DNA of 64,000 bases from Fervidobacterium pennivorans (GCF_001644665.1 NZ_CP011393.1:1076001-1140000), one strand, 5' to 3'. Shown: positions 48,291 to 57,527, counted from the stretch's first letter. Program-made: numbers and translations. Notes: generated by a model not told the origin, from the letters alone.

Positions 48291-49681
48291 ACACCGAAAT
48301 CTTTTGTGATTCTCGACGAATTCGGGTTTTAAAAATAGTAGAAAGGCATTTTTCAATTAAAGGTCCTGTTGTCTATTGGATGCAACGTGACCAAAGAGCT
48401 TTTGATAATTGGGCTTTGTTATACGCTCAGTTGTTGGCTTTAAAAAACAACGTTGGGTTGATAGTGGTTTTCAACATCGTGCCATCTTTCCTTAATGCTC
48501 CTCTTAGGCACTACGACTTCATGCTCCAAGGTCTTTTTCAGACAAGGGCTTTTTTAGAAGAGTCAAATGTTCCTTTGGTTTTTACCTTTGGAGAACCGGC
48601 TAGGGAGATTTACAAATTGATAAATGAGGTCAACGCCTGCGCTTTAGTAACCGATTTTAACCCACTGAGGATAGTAAAAAATTGGAAAGAAAACCTAATT
48701 CGAGTTTTGAATATTCCTGTGTACGAAGTGGATGCACACAATGTTGTTCCTGCTTTCTTCGTTTCTCAAAAACAAGAGTACGGAGCTTACACGTTAAGAC
48801 CTAAGATAAAAAGGTATCTGCAAGAGTTTCTAACATCCTTCCCAACTGCTAAGAAGATGCCTGCAGCCAATTTGGAGTTTGGGAAGTTATCTAATCTCAA
48901 TAAATTTGAGGAGATTTTGAAAAAGTTGGATGTAGATAGGTCTGTTGCACCTGTAAATTGGTTAAAACCAGGGTTTATCGAAGGTATGAAACTGCTTGCG
49001 GAGTTTTCAAGAAAGAAACTGAAGTTCTACAGTGAGCTTCGAAACGACCCTACAGAGGATGCAACATCGAATCTTTCCGCTTATCTACACTTTGGGCAAA
49101 TTGCTCCACAACGTGTAGCCTTGGAGGTGATAAAATACGAGTCTGACTATCCAGAAAGTGTTGCAGATTTTTTAGAAGAGCTTATTGTTCGCAGAGAACT
49201 AGCCGATAATTTTTGCTTGTATAACGCAAATTACGATTCGTTCAACGGTTTTCCTGAATGGGCGAAGAAATCTCTGAACGTTCACAAGAATGATAAACGA
49301 GAGTATGTATATTCGCTTGAAGAACTTGAATATGCAAAAACACACGATAATTTATGGAATGCAGCGCAGTTGGAAATGGTGAAGAAAGGGAAGATGCACG
49401 GATTTTTGAGAATGTATTGGGCGAAGAAGATACTTGAATGGACACGTTCGCCAGAAGATGCGTTGAATTTTGCAATATATCTCAACGATAAGTATGAACT
49501 TGACGGTAGGGACCCTAACGGATACACAGGAATCGCCTGGGCAATCGGCGGTGTTCACGATAGGCCTTGGAAAGAAAGACCTATTTTTGGGATGGTTAGG
49601 TATATGAGCTATGAAGGTTGCAAAAGGAAGTTCAACATTGAAAAGTATATACAGTATGTTGAAAGCATCAAAAATGATTAA
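48287..49681 (+). CDS. phr: Deoxyribodipyrimidine photolyase, class II
   Basis: A 464-residue flavoprotein that repairs cyclobutane pyrimidine dimers with blue light. Class II features: PVVYWMQRDQRAFDNWALLYAQ at the N-terminus, then LVTDFNPLR, EVDAHNVVP, HFGQIAPQRVALEVIKYES, VRRELADNFCLYN, and MYWAKKILEWT with YLNDKYELDGRDPNGYTGIAW near the end. This is the class shared by some archaea, eukaryotes and scattered bacteria. It starts with TTG at 48287, seven bases after AAGGTG, and overlaps the DUF123 gene. Its stop overlaps the convergent LysO-like gene by 4 bases. Confidence 0.94.
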   Translation: MNTEIFCDSRRIRVLKIVERHFSIKGPVVYWMQRDQRAFDNWALLYAQLLALKNNVGLIVVFNIVPSFLNAPLRHYDFMLQGLFQTRAFLEESNVPLVFTFGEPAREIYKLINEVNACALVTDFNPLRIVKNWKENLIRVLNIPVYEVDAHNVVPAFFVSQKQEYGAYTLRPKIKRYLQEFLTSFPTAKKMPAANLEFGKLSNLNKFEEILKKLDVDRSVAPVNWLKPGFIEGMKLLAEFSRKKLKFYSELRNDPTEDATSNLSAYLHFGQIAPQRVALEVIKYESDYPESVADFLEELIVRRELADNFCLYNANYDSFNGFPEWAKKSLNVHKNDKREYVYSLEELEYAKTHDNLWNAAQLEMVKKGKMHGFLRMYWAKKILEWTRSPEDALNFAIYLNDKYELDGRDPNGYTGIAWAIGGVHDRPWKERPIFGMVRYMSYEGCKRKFNIEKYIQYVESIKND

Positions 49682-50256
49682 CTTAACAACTTCAAAAAGA
49701 AATTGACAAAAACTGGGACCAGTAAAGAAACGATGAAACCATGTCCGAATGAGACTAAAGCTGTTTCTCTATCGCTATACAGTGCAATAATCCCAAGGAG
49801 GGTGTCCATGGACGTTGCACCAGCAACTGATATTGTTCCATAGCGAGAGCGCTTCAGTGCAAAAGGAGAAATAACGATAGCTATAAGTTCTCTCAAAACA
49901 TTTGAAAAGAACGAGATACTACCTATGTAGGCACTGTAACTACTTGAAATTAATATCGCTGAGAGACTATACCAACCAAAGCCCGATGCCGCAAGAAGTG
50001 TTTCGAGCTTTTTGAGAGGAATGAAAAAAGAGAGTATAAACGCAAAAAGAAGGGTTCCAAAGATTGTTGATAGAATTACAAGAACAATATCCTTAAAGAA
50101 TCTTTTTTCTATCTTCTCCTTGCTCAAATCCAAACCAACAAGTGCAACAAGAAGATACAAAACCACTTCAACGGACCCGTCTGGAAGTTGAAAATGTGCT
50201 ATTCTACCAATAAGTAATCCGAGTAGAACAGAACCAATAAGAAATAATACAGCCAT
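49678..50256 (-). CDS. LysO-like (DUF340) transporter, C-terminal part
   Basis: A 192-residue membrane protein matching the C-terminal two-thirds of E. coli LysO (YbjE), the lysine exporter. Seen: VEVVLYLLVALVGLDL, ASGFGWYSLSAILISSSYSAYIG, NVLRELIAIVISPF and VAGATSMDTLLGI, all typical. GGGGGGAAA precedes the ATG. The N-terminal part is the separate gene upstream, 32 bases away, so the protein is split into two chains. Confidence 0.88.
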   Translation of the reverse strand: MAVLFLIGSVLLGLLIGRIAHFQLPDGSVEVVLYLLVALVGLDLSKEKIEKRFFKDIVLVILSTIFGTLLFAFILSFFIPLKKLETLLAASGFGWYSLSAILISSSYSAYIGSISFFSNVLRELIAIVISPFALKRSRYGTISVAGATSMDTLLGIIALYSDRETALVSFGHGFIVSLLVPVFVNFFLKLLS

Positions 50257-50288
50257 TTATTTTCCCCCCTATTTTTGGAAATTTTTCA

Positions 50289-50555
50289 TCACTTTTTGTT
50301 TCCAAAAGTTTTTTCAAAGAAAAAACCAAAGATGAAGCTTCCCAAACTTCCAGCAATTGCTATCAGAAATCCATAGAGCAGTATTTTATCGATTTTTCCG
50401 AAGAGTTCTTCGTTGCTTCCAATTTCTAAACCGAGTGAAAATAACAATAACATTGTCAATACAAGGATGACCTTGTATTTACCTATCCACTCAGTTTTTA
50501 TAAATCTTCCCAAGAAAAAGCCACTAAAAAATACTACAAGTACCCACCATATCAT
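50289..50555 (-). CDS. LysO-like (DUF340) transporter, N-terminal part
   Basis: An 88-residue membrane protein with three hydrophobic segments (WWVLVVFFSGFFLGRFI, VILVLTMLLLFSLGLEIG, ILLYGFLIAIAGSLGSFIFG). It corresponds to the first helices of LysO. Its own start with GAGGTGA and its own stop show it is a separate gene, not a frameshift. With the next gene it would form one exporter. Confidence 0.82.
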   Translation of the reverse strand: MIWWVLVVFFSGFFLGRFIKTEWIGKYKVILVLTMLLLFSLGLEIGSNEELFGKIDKILLYGFLIAIAGSLGSFIFGFFFEKTFGNKK

Positions 50556-50663
50556 TTTTGCTTCACCTCAGTTTGAATCCTTTTTTTACAAAATGGGAGG
50601 CAAGGGACCTCCCATATTTGTTTCTTACAAAGCAGGAATTTTTAGACTTGTCAAAATATCAAA

Positions 50664-51968
50664 TTACGGATGCACTCTATAAAGTGTTCTTGCAAATGGT
50701 ATAGCTTCCCTTATGTGTTCTAAACCTGCAATCCAAGCTATTGTTCTTTCAACGCCTAGCCCAAACCCACTGTGTGGAACAGAGCCGAACTTCCTCAAAT
50801 CAAGATACCAATCGTATTTTTCGACTGGAAGGTTATTTTCTTTGAGTCTCTCAACTAATAGATCATAATCGTGGATACGTTGGGACGCACCGATTATCTC
50901 ACCGTATCCTTCCGGAGCAAGCAAGTCATCACAGAGCACAACTTCTGGATTCTCTGGGTCAGGTTGCATATAGAAAGCTTTTGCCTGTCTTGGATAGTGG
51001 GTCACAAACAACGGACTATCAAATTGTTTTGCCAAAACTGTTTCTTCATCTCCACCAAAGTCGTCTCCCCACTTGATATCAAAACCTTGTTTTTGGAGGA
51101 ATTTAACAGCTTCCGTGTAGGTCATTCTTGGGAATGGTTTTTGGATTTTTTCAAGTTTTGAAACATCTCTTCCAATAGCGACAAGGTCATCGTATGCACT
51201 GTTGAGAACATATTGTACGATGTAGTAAACCAAATCTTCTTGCAATCTTACGTTATCTTCATGTTCGTAATATGCAACTTCTGCTTCATTCATCCAGAAC
51301 TCAATAAGATGCCTTCTTGTTTTTGATTTCTCTGCTCTGAAGGTTGGACCAAGGTTGTAAACTTTACCAAAAGCCATACAAGCAGCTTCTAGATAAAGTT
51401 GACCAGTCTGTGTAAGGTACACTTTTCCATAGTCAAAGTAATCTACTTCAAATAGGTTGCCTGCTGTTTCACCAATAGCACCTGTAAAGATAGGGGTGTC
51501 TATCTGTATAAAGTCTCTTTCCCAGTAGAACTTCCTTATTGCCTTGATTACGGCATCCCTTATTCTCATAATGTGGAACTGCCGCTTTGCTCTAAGCCAA
51601 AGGTGGCGATGCTCCATGAGATAGTCGATACTGTGGTCTGGTTTTTGGATTGGAAAGTCTTCTGTAGGAATTTGAACGGGAATGACTTCCGTGGCAAGAA
51701 TTTCAACACCACTTGGCGCTCTTTCATCTTTTCTCACTTTACCTCTAACTATAAGCGAGGATTCTAACCTTAGTTTGTCAGCTTTCTCAAAGTTTTCGTC
51801 CCCGACTGTAGTTTTTTCTACAACAACTTGGACAAAACCAGTTCCATCGCGAAATTCTATGAACATTATCTTCCCGCTGGATCTCTTCCTCCTAACCCAA
51901 CCTCGCAGTTCGACTTCTTTATCGATGTAATCCTTCAAGTTCTTTATGTACACCCATTCCATCATCAA
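50664..51968 (-). CDS. asnS: Asparaginyl-tRNA synthetase
   Basis: A 434-residue class IIb synthetase. The anticodon-binding OB-fold comes first (VELRGWVRRKRSSGKIMFIEFRDG), then the class II motifs: motif 2 in GPTFRAEKSKTRRHLIEFWMNEAE and motif 3 in GFGLGVERTIAWIAGLEHIREAI. The C-terminal sequence PFARTLYRVHP is AsnRS-like, with PRxxxR altered to FARTLYR. Length fits. Two adjacent ATG codons (51968, 51965) follow AAGGAGG; either may be used. Confidence 0.93.
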   Translation of the reverse strand: MMMEWVYIKNLKDYIDKEVELRGWVRRKRSSGKIMFIEFRDGTGFVQVVVEKTTVGDENFEKADKLRLESSLIVRGKVRKDERAPSGVEILATEVIPVQIPTEDFPIQKPDHSIDYLMEHRHLWLRAKRQFHIMRIRDAVIKAIRKFYWERDFIQIDTPIFTGAIGETAGNLFEVDYFDYGKVYLTQTGQLYLEAACMAFGKVYNLGPTFRAEKSKTRRHLIEFWMNEAEVAYYEHEDNVRLQEDLVYYIVQYVLNSAYDDLVAIGRDVSKLEKIQKPFPRMTYTEAVKFLQKQGFDIKWGDDFGGDEETVLAKQFDSPLFVTHYPRQAKAFYMQPDPENPEVVLCDDLLAPEGYGEIIGASQRIHDYDLLVERLKENNLPVEKYDWYLDLRKFGSVPHSGFGLGVERTIAWIAGLEHIREAIPFARTLYRVHP

Positions 51969-52013
51969 AACCTCCTTCTCGCATTTTTATTCGAAAAATT
52001 GCACTTACTTTAG

Positions 52014-52022
52014 ATTATACCA
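52014..52022 (-). promoter_or_regulatory. Extended -10 promoter of asnS
   Basis: TGGTATAAT on the minus strand, 46 bases before asnS; TTGAAA lies 15 bases further upstream. A divergent TATAAT at 52065-52070 on the plus strand serves the NlpC/P60 gene. Confidence 0.65.
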
Positions 52023-52109
52023 CACAAGCACATTTTTCAACATGGAATGTGTGTGGTATTATGATATAATGGTCACGGAAAATTCATATTATTTTGGGAG
52101 GATAATTGT

Positions 52110-52658
52110 ATGAACTCGATAAAGGGTTTTGAAAAATTCACAGCTCTTTTTATTCTCCTTATTTTGCTTGCGTTTCTATCGACAAACTTTGCCTTCCAAA
52201 TGCGTGAGTTGTCTGAATCAGAGATAGAAAAGATGTTTTCCGAACTGAAAAGATTGCAAGGATTACCCTACGTTTGGGGTGGAACAAGCAGTTTCGGGTT
52301 AGATTGTAGCGGGTTGGTAATCTATCTCCTTAGAATACTTGGTCATAATCAATTTGTTTATCAAAACTCTCTTGTTTTCGACGTTACTGCAGACAACTTG
52401 TATAAATACAATACCAAACCCATTGCTGACCTTAAGAGCTTGAAAAAGGGAGACTTAATTTTTTTCGATATGAATGAAGATACTGTGTATGACCACGTTG
52501 TTATTTTCGAAAAATTCGACCGATACGGTAACATATGGGTCTGGGATGCTGCAGAAGTATCAGATGGAATACACCAAAATAAAGTCGATAGACGTCCATT
52601 ATCTTTGCTTCAAGCCAGGAAATACGCCCTCGGCAGAATTGTAGTGTTAGGCAAGTAA
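52110..52658 (+). CDS. NlpC/P60 family cell-wall peptidase
   Basis: A 182-residue exported cysteine peptidase, probably cleaving peptidoglycan cross-link peptides. A hydrophobic signal segment (FTALFILLILLAFLSTNFAF) is followed by the C40 domain: LPYVWGGTSSFGLDCSGLVIYLL with the catalytic Cys, then YDHVVIFEKF with the His, and VWDAAEVSDG. Length is typical of single-domain members. TTGGGAGGATAATT precedes the ATG. A single gene that may be co-transcribed with the next one, 35 bases downstream. Confidence 0.92.
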   Translation: MNSIKGFEKFTALFILLILLAFLSTNFAFQMRELSESEIEKMFSELKRLQGLPYVWGGTSSFGLDCSGLVIYLLRILGHNQFVYQNSLVFDVTADNLYKYNTKPIADLKSLKKGDLIFFDMNEDTVYDHVVIFEKFDRYGNIWVWDAAEVSDGIHQNKVDRRPLSLLQARKYALGRIVVLGK

Positions 52659-52692
52659 ACTTTGGTCCGAGATAGCACAGGTGATAGATGTG

Positions 52693-53286
52693 ATGGATAG
52701 TTTGTTACATTTAATAACAAACTTTTTCGAGTTGGTAATGAACGCTTTTGGCAAGATAAAAAGATTCTCGAGAAGGTTCGCTAAGAAAAGTAGTCAAATT
52801 CTTACACTTGCCATTATTCACTACGACGGACGAGGATTGCAGTCGGTTCTAAAAGAATTCTCGTTGGAAGTCAATACGGCGGATGTGCTCATAGCAAGAA
52901 ACATAACGCAAGATGAACTGAAGTTGGTAAAAAAGCTTTTGAAGAAAAGTGTTGTCTTTTTTGATAAAAACGGAGTGTTGATTTTTAAACATGGCAATAT
53001 TGCTAATTTTGTATCTAACTTCGATGTTCAAAAATTGAGAGCACTTGAAAAACACGGAACGAAAGTTATCGTTACACTGGATAAGAAAGTTGCATGGATG
53101 ATTAGTCAGATGTTTCCATTTTACTGCGTTGTACCTGGCGAACCGTTTCAGGAAACTGTTATAACAGCGCCTATTCCTCTCACAAGAAACTCCGACGGCT
53201 TTTATTTTTCAAAGATAGCCTACCGGAACCAGGTTACAATAATTGACCTAAACATCGAAATCCTCAAGGATTTCAAAGTTAATTGA
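52693..53286 (+). CDS. Unknown protein, probably restricted to Thermotogota
   Basis: A 197-residue protein that I do not recognise. An amphipathic-hydrophobic start (LLHLITNFFELVMNAFGKI) and a basic patch RFSRRFAKK precede a mixed alpha/beta body (ILTLAIIHYDGRGLQSVLKEF, DVLIARNITQDELKLVKKLLKK, VIVTLDKKVAWMISQMFPF). The alternating beta-alpha pattern suggests a small regulatory or periplasmic fold. No signal cleavage site is obvious. The ATG at 52693 is chosen over GTG at 52681, which overlaps the AGGTGATAG site. Follows the NlpC/P60 gene. Confidence 0.7.
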   Translation: MDSLLHLITNFFELVMNAFGKIKRFSRRFAKKSSQILTLAIIHYDGRGLQSVLKEFSLEVNTADVLIARNITQDELKLVKKLLKKSVVFFDKNGVLIFKHGNIANFVSNFDVQKLRALEKHGTKVIVTLDKKVAWMISQMFPFYCVVPGEPFQETVITAPIPLTRNSDGFYFSKIAYRNQVTIIDLNIEILKDFKVN

Positions 53287-53410
53287 CAACTTCTGCGAAA
53301 TGATTTTTTCTCCCGCCGTTTTTCGTCCAAAAATAGCCTTTTTTAATCAGCTTTTGTAAAATTTTTCATTATGCTTTTGTAAGGATTGGTATGTTCTTGT
53401 ATGCATTATA

Positions 53411-53438
53411 TTGCAACGATTACTTATCTTGCTAATAT
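53411..53438 (+). promoter_or_regulatory. Possible promoter of glpX
   Basis: TTGCAA at 53411-53416 and TAATAT at 53433-53438 are 16 bases apart; TACAAT at 53444 is an alternative -10. The first start lies about 45 bases before the ATG. Bases 53287-53410 hold nothing else I recognise. Confidence 0.5.
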
Positions 53439-53482
53439 GGTGCTACAATTTTATAGTCAGTATCAAAAGAGGGGGGGACGGT

Positions 53483-54487
53483 ATGGAGAAAGAAATTACA
53501 TTAGAACTTGTCAGGGTAACTGAGGCTGCCGCGTTGATGGCGAGTAGGTATCTCGGACGTGGCGATAAAGAAATGGTTGACAAGATGGCTTCTGACGCAA
53601 TGCGTGGTATGCTAGACTACATCGAGATGAAAGGAACCGTTGTACTTGGTGAAGGTGAGAAAGACAAAGCACCTATGCTTTACATTGGCGAACAAGTTGG
53701 AAGATGGGCAGAGGATGACCCTGAGCTCGATATAGCAGTTGACCCTGTTGATGGTACGAGACTTGTTGCATTCGGGTTGCCAAATGCAATAAGTGTTATT
53801 GCAGCGACGGAAAGGGGAGGTATTGAATATCTCCCTACGTATTACTCATACAAACTCGCAGTTGGTCCTGAACTTGCTGGAAAGCTGGATATTAATGCCT
53901 CTATAAGAGAAAATTTAAGAGTTGCTGCGGCAATTTTGGGAATGGATATTTCAGAACTCACATGCGTTGTTCTGAATAGGGATAGGCACAGGGAGATAAT
54001 AGATGAGATAAGAAGGGTCGGGGCAAGGATAAAGTTGATAAGTGACGGTGATATAGCAGCAGCAATCGCAACCGCACTTCCAGAAAGCAATGTTAATATC
54101 TACATCGGAATAGGTGGTTCTCCTGAAGCTTTGCTGGCTGCTGCTGCATTAAAATCTCTAGGTGGGGAGATTCAAGTAAAACTTTGGCCCATCGATGAAG
54201 AAGAAAGAACAAGGCTTGTGGAACAAGGGTATGATTTGGAAAAAGTTTACAAGACAAATGACCTTATTAAATCAGACAATGTTATATTTGCAGCCACCGG
54301 AGTTACAGATGGAGATATGCTTAGAGGCGTGAGATTCTACAAAAACACAGCAATCACTGAGTCAATAGTAATGAGGTCAAGAACAAGAACAATAAGACGA
54401 ATTATCGCACAGCACAATCTGAACTACAAAACAATCCCTCTAAAAAGCAGTGGCGAGGTAAGATATATTAATGGTGTCAAACGATAA
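53483..54487 (+). CDS. glpX: Class II fructose-1,6-bisphosphatase (GlpX)
   Basis: A 334-residue phosphatase for gluconeogenesis. Signature stretches: EAAALMASRYLGRGDKEMVD, VVLGEGEKDKAPMLYIGE (metal site), DIAVDPVDGTRLVAFG (metal and substrate) and GIGGSPEALLAAAALKSLGG. The C-terminal FAATGVTDGDMLRGVRF is typical of GlpX. The ATG at 53483 follows GAGGGGGGGAC; an upstream in-frame codon at 53411 lies within the promoter. A terminator follows. Confidence 0.95.
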   Translation: MEKEITLELVRVTEAAALMASRYLGRGDKEMVDKMASDAMRGMLDYIEMKGTVVLGEGEKDKAPMLYIGEQVGRWAEDDPELDIAVDPVDGTRLVAFGLPNAISVIAATERGGIEYLPTYYSYKLAVGPELAGKLDINASIRENLRVAAAILGMDISELTCVVLNRDRHREIIDEIRRVGARIKLISDGDIAAAIATALPESNVNIYIGIGGSPEALLAAAALKSLGGEIQVKLWPIDEEERTRLVEQGYDLEKVYKTNDLIKSDNVIFAATGVTDGDMLRGVRFYKNTAITESIVMRSRTRTIRRIIAQHNLNYKTIPLKSSGEVRYINGVKR

Positions 54488-54505
54488 TTTTTTGGGCTTT
54501 AAATA

Positions 54506-54536
54506 AAAGGGCTACCTTTGGTAGCCCTTTGTTTTT
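54506..54536. terminator. Terminator between glpX and the GH65 operon
   Basis: A perfect 11-bp stem AAAGGGCTACC with its complement, loop TTT, then TTTGTTTTT on the plus side. The operon reads into it from the other direction, where the tail is CAAAGGG, so it mainly serves glpX. Confidence 0.85.
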
Positions 54537-54544
54537 CAGGTAGA

Positions 54545-56842
54545 TCACAATCTAAAGATGTTCTCGCCAGGTTTTACAATCTTTCTTTCACCTTTAATTT
54601 TGATCTCAACCTCTGACGGAGAAGTAATTTGTATGCTGTCTTTTTTTATAAGAACATCTAAAGGTATACCACGATAGTTAATTTTGAAGTTTACACTTTG
54701 CCACTTTTCTGGAAGCCATGGTGAAAAGTTTAATAGCTTATCGCTTTCTAGAGTCATTCCACCGAAACCATAGACGACACATTGCCATGCTCCTCCGGCA
54801 CTCGCCGCATGGAATCCATTGTTTGTGTTACCCTGGTTGTCCTCTAAATCAACTAACAATGTTTTCATAAAGTATTTGTAGGCATTGTGAGTGTCACCTA
54901 CCTTCAATCCCATGATTGAATACATAGAAGGGCTCAAAGAAGATTTGTGCATTGTTCTTTTCTCATAGTACTCATAGTTTACTTTCATTTCCTCTTCCGT
55001 GAATTCCTCAGGTAAAACAAGCATCAGCATTACAACATCCGGTTGTTTTATCAGCTTTGTTTCACCCAATTTGGTCAAATCTAGACCTTTTGGCCATTTT
55101 GGAAGCCCGTTTTCATCCCATTCAGTGATTTCGTACTCCTTTAAACCGAAGTAACCTTCAAATTGTTCTATCAGTTCCTCTCCTTCTTTTCTTGGAATGT
55201 AGACTTTTTCAGCTAAGGTCTTCCAGCTACGTACCTCTTTTTCGGTAATTCCCAATATAGTTTTTAACTTCTCAAGTTTTAAGGGGTCTTTTTCTGAAAG
55301 CCATTCGTAATATTCTACAGCTTTCTCCAAGTTCCACTTGGCAAGGTAATTTGTGTAGACGTTGTTATCAACGTGTTCGTGAAATTCATCTGGTCCGATT
55401 ACCCTGCGTATCTCGTATCTATCCTTAATTTCATTGTATTCAAGTCTTGATGCCCAGAAGCGTCCGGTTTCAAGAAGCACTTCAACACCGTAATCTACCA
55501 TGAATTGGTCATCACCGGTGACAGAGTGATAATGAACCAAAGCAACTGCGATGTCAGCGTTAATATGGAATTCCTCATCACCCGTCCAGATTCTCACAGG
55601 ATTACCAAGGTAATCTTCGCCCCACTTCGGAGTGACCTCCAGACCATCATCTGCTGACTCCCAAGGGAACTGAGCACCTTTGTAGCCATTCATTTGTGCA
55701 TTCTTTCTTGCACCATCAAGGGTGTTATACCTATAAAGAAGAAGATTTTTAGCGTATTCTGGAAGAGTGTATAAAAAGAACGGGAACATGAAAATCTCTG
55801 TGTCCCAAAATACATGACCCTTGTATCCCTCACCATGCAACCCTCTTGCTCCTATGCTTACACGTGGGTCGTCTGGTGCACAAGCATAAAGATGGAAAAG
55901 ATTGAACCTGATTCCTTGTTGAGCAAGTTCGTCACCATCAATGAGTATATCCATCCTTTTCCAAACAGACTCCATATGCTCAGTGTGTGCCTTAAGTTCT
56001 GATTCAAAACCAGTTCTGATAAAATTGTTCAGTTCGTTCTTTACTTTTTCTCTAACAAAATCAACAACATCCTTGGCTTTGAGTTTTTCTGATTCTAAAT
56101 CCCTTGATGTGTATACCACACCGTATTTCTCTATAACAACTTGTTGCCCCTCGGTTAAAAAGATTGTATATCCTTCCTGCGGTATATCTCCAATTTGCCT
56201 GAATTTACGATACCGCAGAACATTCTCTCCATGTTTGTCCTTAGCTAAAATGGCATTCGCCAAGACTATAATATGCCCTTTGTCGTGAGTTTTTACCGAA
56301 GCACTGACTCCGGGTTTTAAGTCTTCAACCTTAAGAACTCTGTAGTGCTGTATTTTGTTGTAAGGATCAAGGTAACCGTTGTAAGTTGTTGTATCGATGC
56401 AATTTTCAACAACAATCTTTCCTGAAAAATTCACAGGTGTGATTGTGTATTGTACTCCAAAACGATGGATGTTTGGTCTGCTCACAAATCGTTTAGACTC
56501 TATCCTTATAATCTTTCCTTCAGCGTTGAACTCGTACAATGAATTAAGAATGCCTTGTTTCATATCTAGATACCGGTAGTACTTGGTAAGAGGCAAGTAA
56601 TCAAGATTAAGTTCTTTGTTATCTAAGTAAATTTTGAATCCAAGAGGGTCAGGTAGATTTACAAGTTCTGTGACTTGAGCCAAATACTTGTCGAATATGC
56701 CTGCTACGTAAGTGCCTTTCATTGTAAGATTTGAAAATTCTTCCCGTCCACGCAAGCTTAGATAACCGTTCGCCAATGTGAATATGGTCTCGTACACAAG
56801 ATTTTCTACGGGATGATACTCTTTACGCTCAACGGTCCACAC
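54545..56842 (-). CDS. Glycoside hydrolase family 65 disaccharide phosphorylase
   Basis: A 765-residue cytoplasmic phosphorylase. Seen: the N-terminal beta-sandwich with ETIFTLANGYLSLRGREE, the (alpha/alpha)6 barrel with HVFWDTEIFMFPFFLYTLP and FPWESADDGLEVTP, and the catalytic RVIGPDEFHEHVDNNVYTN with the acid Glu. HAASAGGAWQCVVYGF is the phosphate-site stretch. The family cleaves maltose, trehalose, kojibiose, nigerose or others with phosphate, giving beta-glucose-1-P and glucose; this one's sugar is not deducible. The next gene upstream is a beta-phosphoglucomutase, which fits. The start is taken as GTG at 56842, seven bases after GGAGGG; a GTG at 56857 has no site before it. Confidence 0.92.
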   Translation of the reverse strand: MWTVERKEYHPVENLVYETIFTLANGYLSLRGREEFSNLTMKGTYVAGIFDKYLAQVTELVNLPDPLGFKIYLDNKELNLDYLPLTKYYRYLDMKQGILNSLYEFNAEGKIIRIESKRFVSRPNIHRFGVQYTITPVNFSGKIVVENCIDTTTYNGYLDPYNKIQHYRVLKVEDLKPGVSASVKTHDKGHIIVLANAILAKDKHGENVLRYRKFRQIGDIPQEGYTIFLTEGQQVVIEKYGVVYTSRDLESEKLKAKDVVDFVREKVKNELNNFIRTGFESELKAHTEHMESVWKRMDILIDGDELAQQGIRFNLFHLYACAPDDPRVSIGARGLHGEGYKGHVFWDTEIFMFPFFLYTLPEYAKNLLLYRYNTLDGARKNAQMNGYKGAQFPWESADDGLEVTPKWGEDYLGNPVRIWTGDEEFHINADIAVALVHYHSVTGDDQFMVDYGVEVLLETGRFWASRLEYNEIKDRYEIRRVIGPDEFHEHVDNNVYTNYLAKWNLEKAVEYYEWLSEKDPLKLEKLKTILGITEKEVRSWKTLAEKVYIPRKEGEELIEQFEGYFGLKEYEITEWDENGLPKWPKGLDLTKLGETKLIKQPDVVMLMLVLPEEFTEEEMKVNYEYYEKRTMHKSSLSPSMYSIMGLKVGDTHNAYKYFMKTLLVDLEDNQGNTNNGFHAASAGGAWQCVVYGFGGMTLESDKLLNFSPWLPEKWQSVNFKINYRGIPLDVLIKKDSIQITSPSEVEIKIKGERKIVKPGENIFRL

Positions 56843-56879
56843 GACTTTTCCCTCCACACAACAGATTAGTTTAGTTTTT

Positions 56880-57527
56880 TTAGAATTCTATAAGCCCCAA
56901 AGTCTGGCCTTGAAAAGATTGTATGACTTTATCTGCATCTTTTAAAATCGTTGGATCCCCCACACCTATAACCTTCATACCAGCAGATTTTGCTGCCTGA
57001 ATGCCTGCAACGGCATCCTCAAAGACACAGCATTCCTCGGGTCTAACACTCAGTTCTTCAGCTGCTTTCAAAAAGACCTCAGGGTCAGGTTTAGCTTTTG
57101 AAATTTTTGTTCCATCAATTATTACATCAAAAAAGTCTTTAAGGCCTATTCGTTCGAGTATAGTAATTGTATTTTTACTTGCGGAACCTATTGCTACTTT
57201 TATCCCTGCGCTTTTAAGAAGCTCCAAGAATTCTATAACACCAGGCAAAATTTCATCTTTGGTCATTTGGTTTATATACTCAACATACCATTTATTTTTC
57301 TTTTCAGCTAACTGTAACTTTACATTTTCATCATCGATTTTTATACCACCAACCGACAGTAGAATTTCCAAAGATTCCATACGACTAACACCCTTCAAAC
57401 GCTCGTTGTCCTTTTCTGTAAACTCAAAGCCAAGTTCTTTCGCCAATCTTTTCCAAGCAAGATAATGGTACTTTGCTGTATCAACGATAACCCCATCAAG
57501 GTCAAAGATACAAGCTTTTGGCTTCAT
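56880..57527 (-). CDS. pgmB: Beta-phosphoglucomutase
   Basis: A 215-residue HAD-superfamily mutase that turns beta-glucose-1-P into glucose-6-P. Motif I is CIFDLDGVIVDTAKYHYLAWKRL with the two Asp, the substrate specificity loop contains LKGVSRMESLEILL, motif II is IGSASKN, and motif IV CCVFEDAVAGIQAAKSAGM. These match beta-PGM. It directly complements the GH65 phosphorylase in the same operon. The ATG at 57527 is used because GGGAGG lies seven bases ahead; a TTG just upstream is less likely. Confidence 0.92.
   Translation of the reverse strand: MKPKACIFDLDGVIVDTAKYHYLAWKRLAKELGFEFTEKDNERLKGVSRMESLEILLSVGGIKIDDENVKLQLAEKKNKWYVEYINQMTKDEILPGVIEFLELLKSAGIKVAIGSASKNTITILERIGLKDFFDVIIDGTKISKAKPDPEVFLKAAEELSVRPEECCVFEDAVAGIQAAKSAGMKVIGVGDPTILKDADKVIQSFQGQTLGLIEF

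Noticed and set aside
56943-57465. Plus-strand frame opposite the beta-phosphoglucomutase
   Set aside because: Antisense to a certain gene, no start signals.
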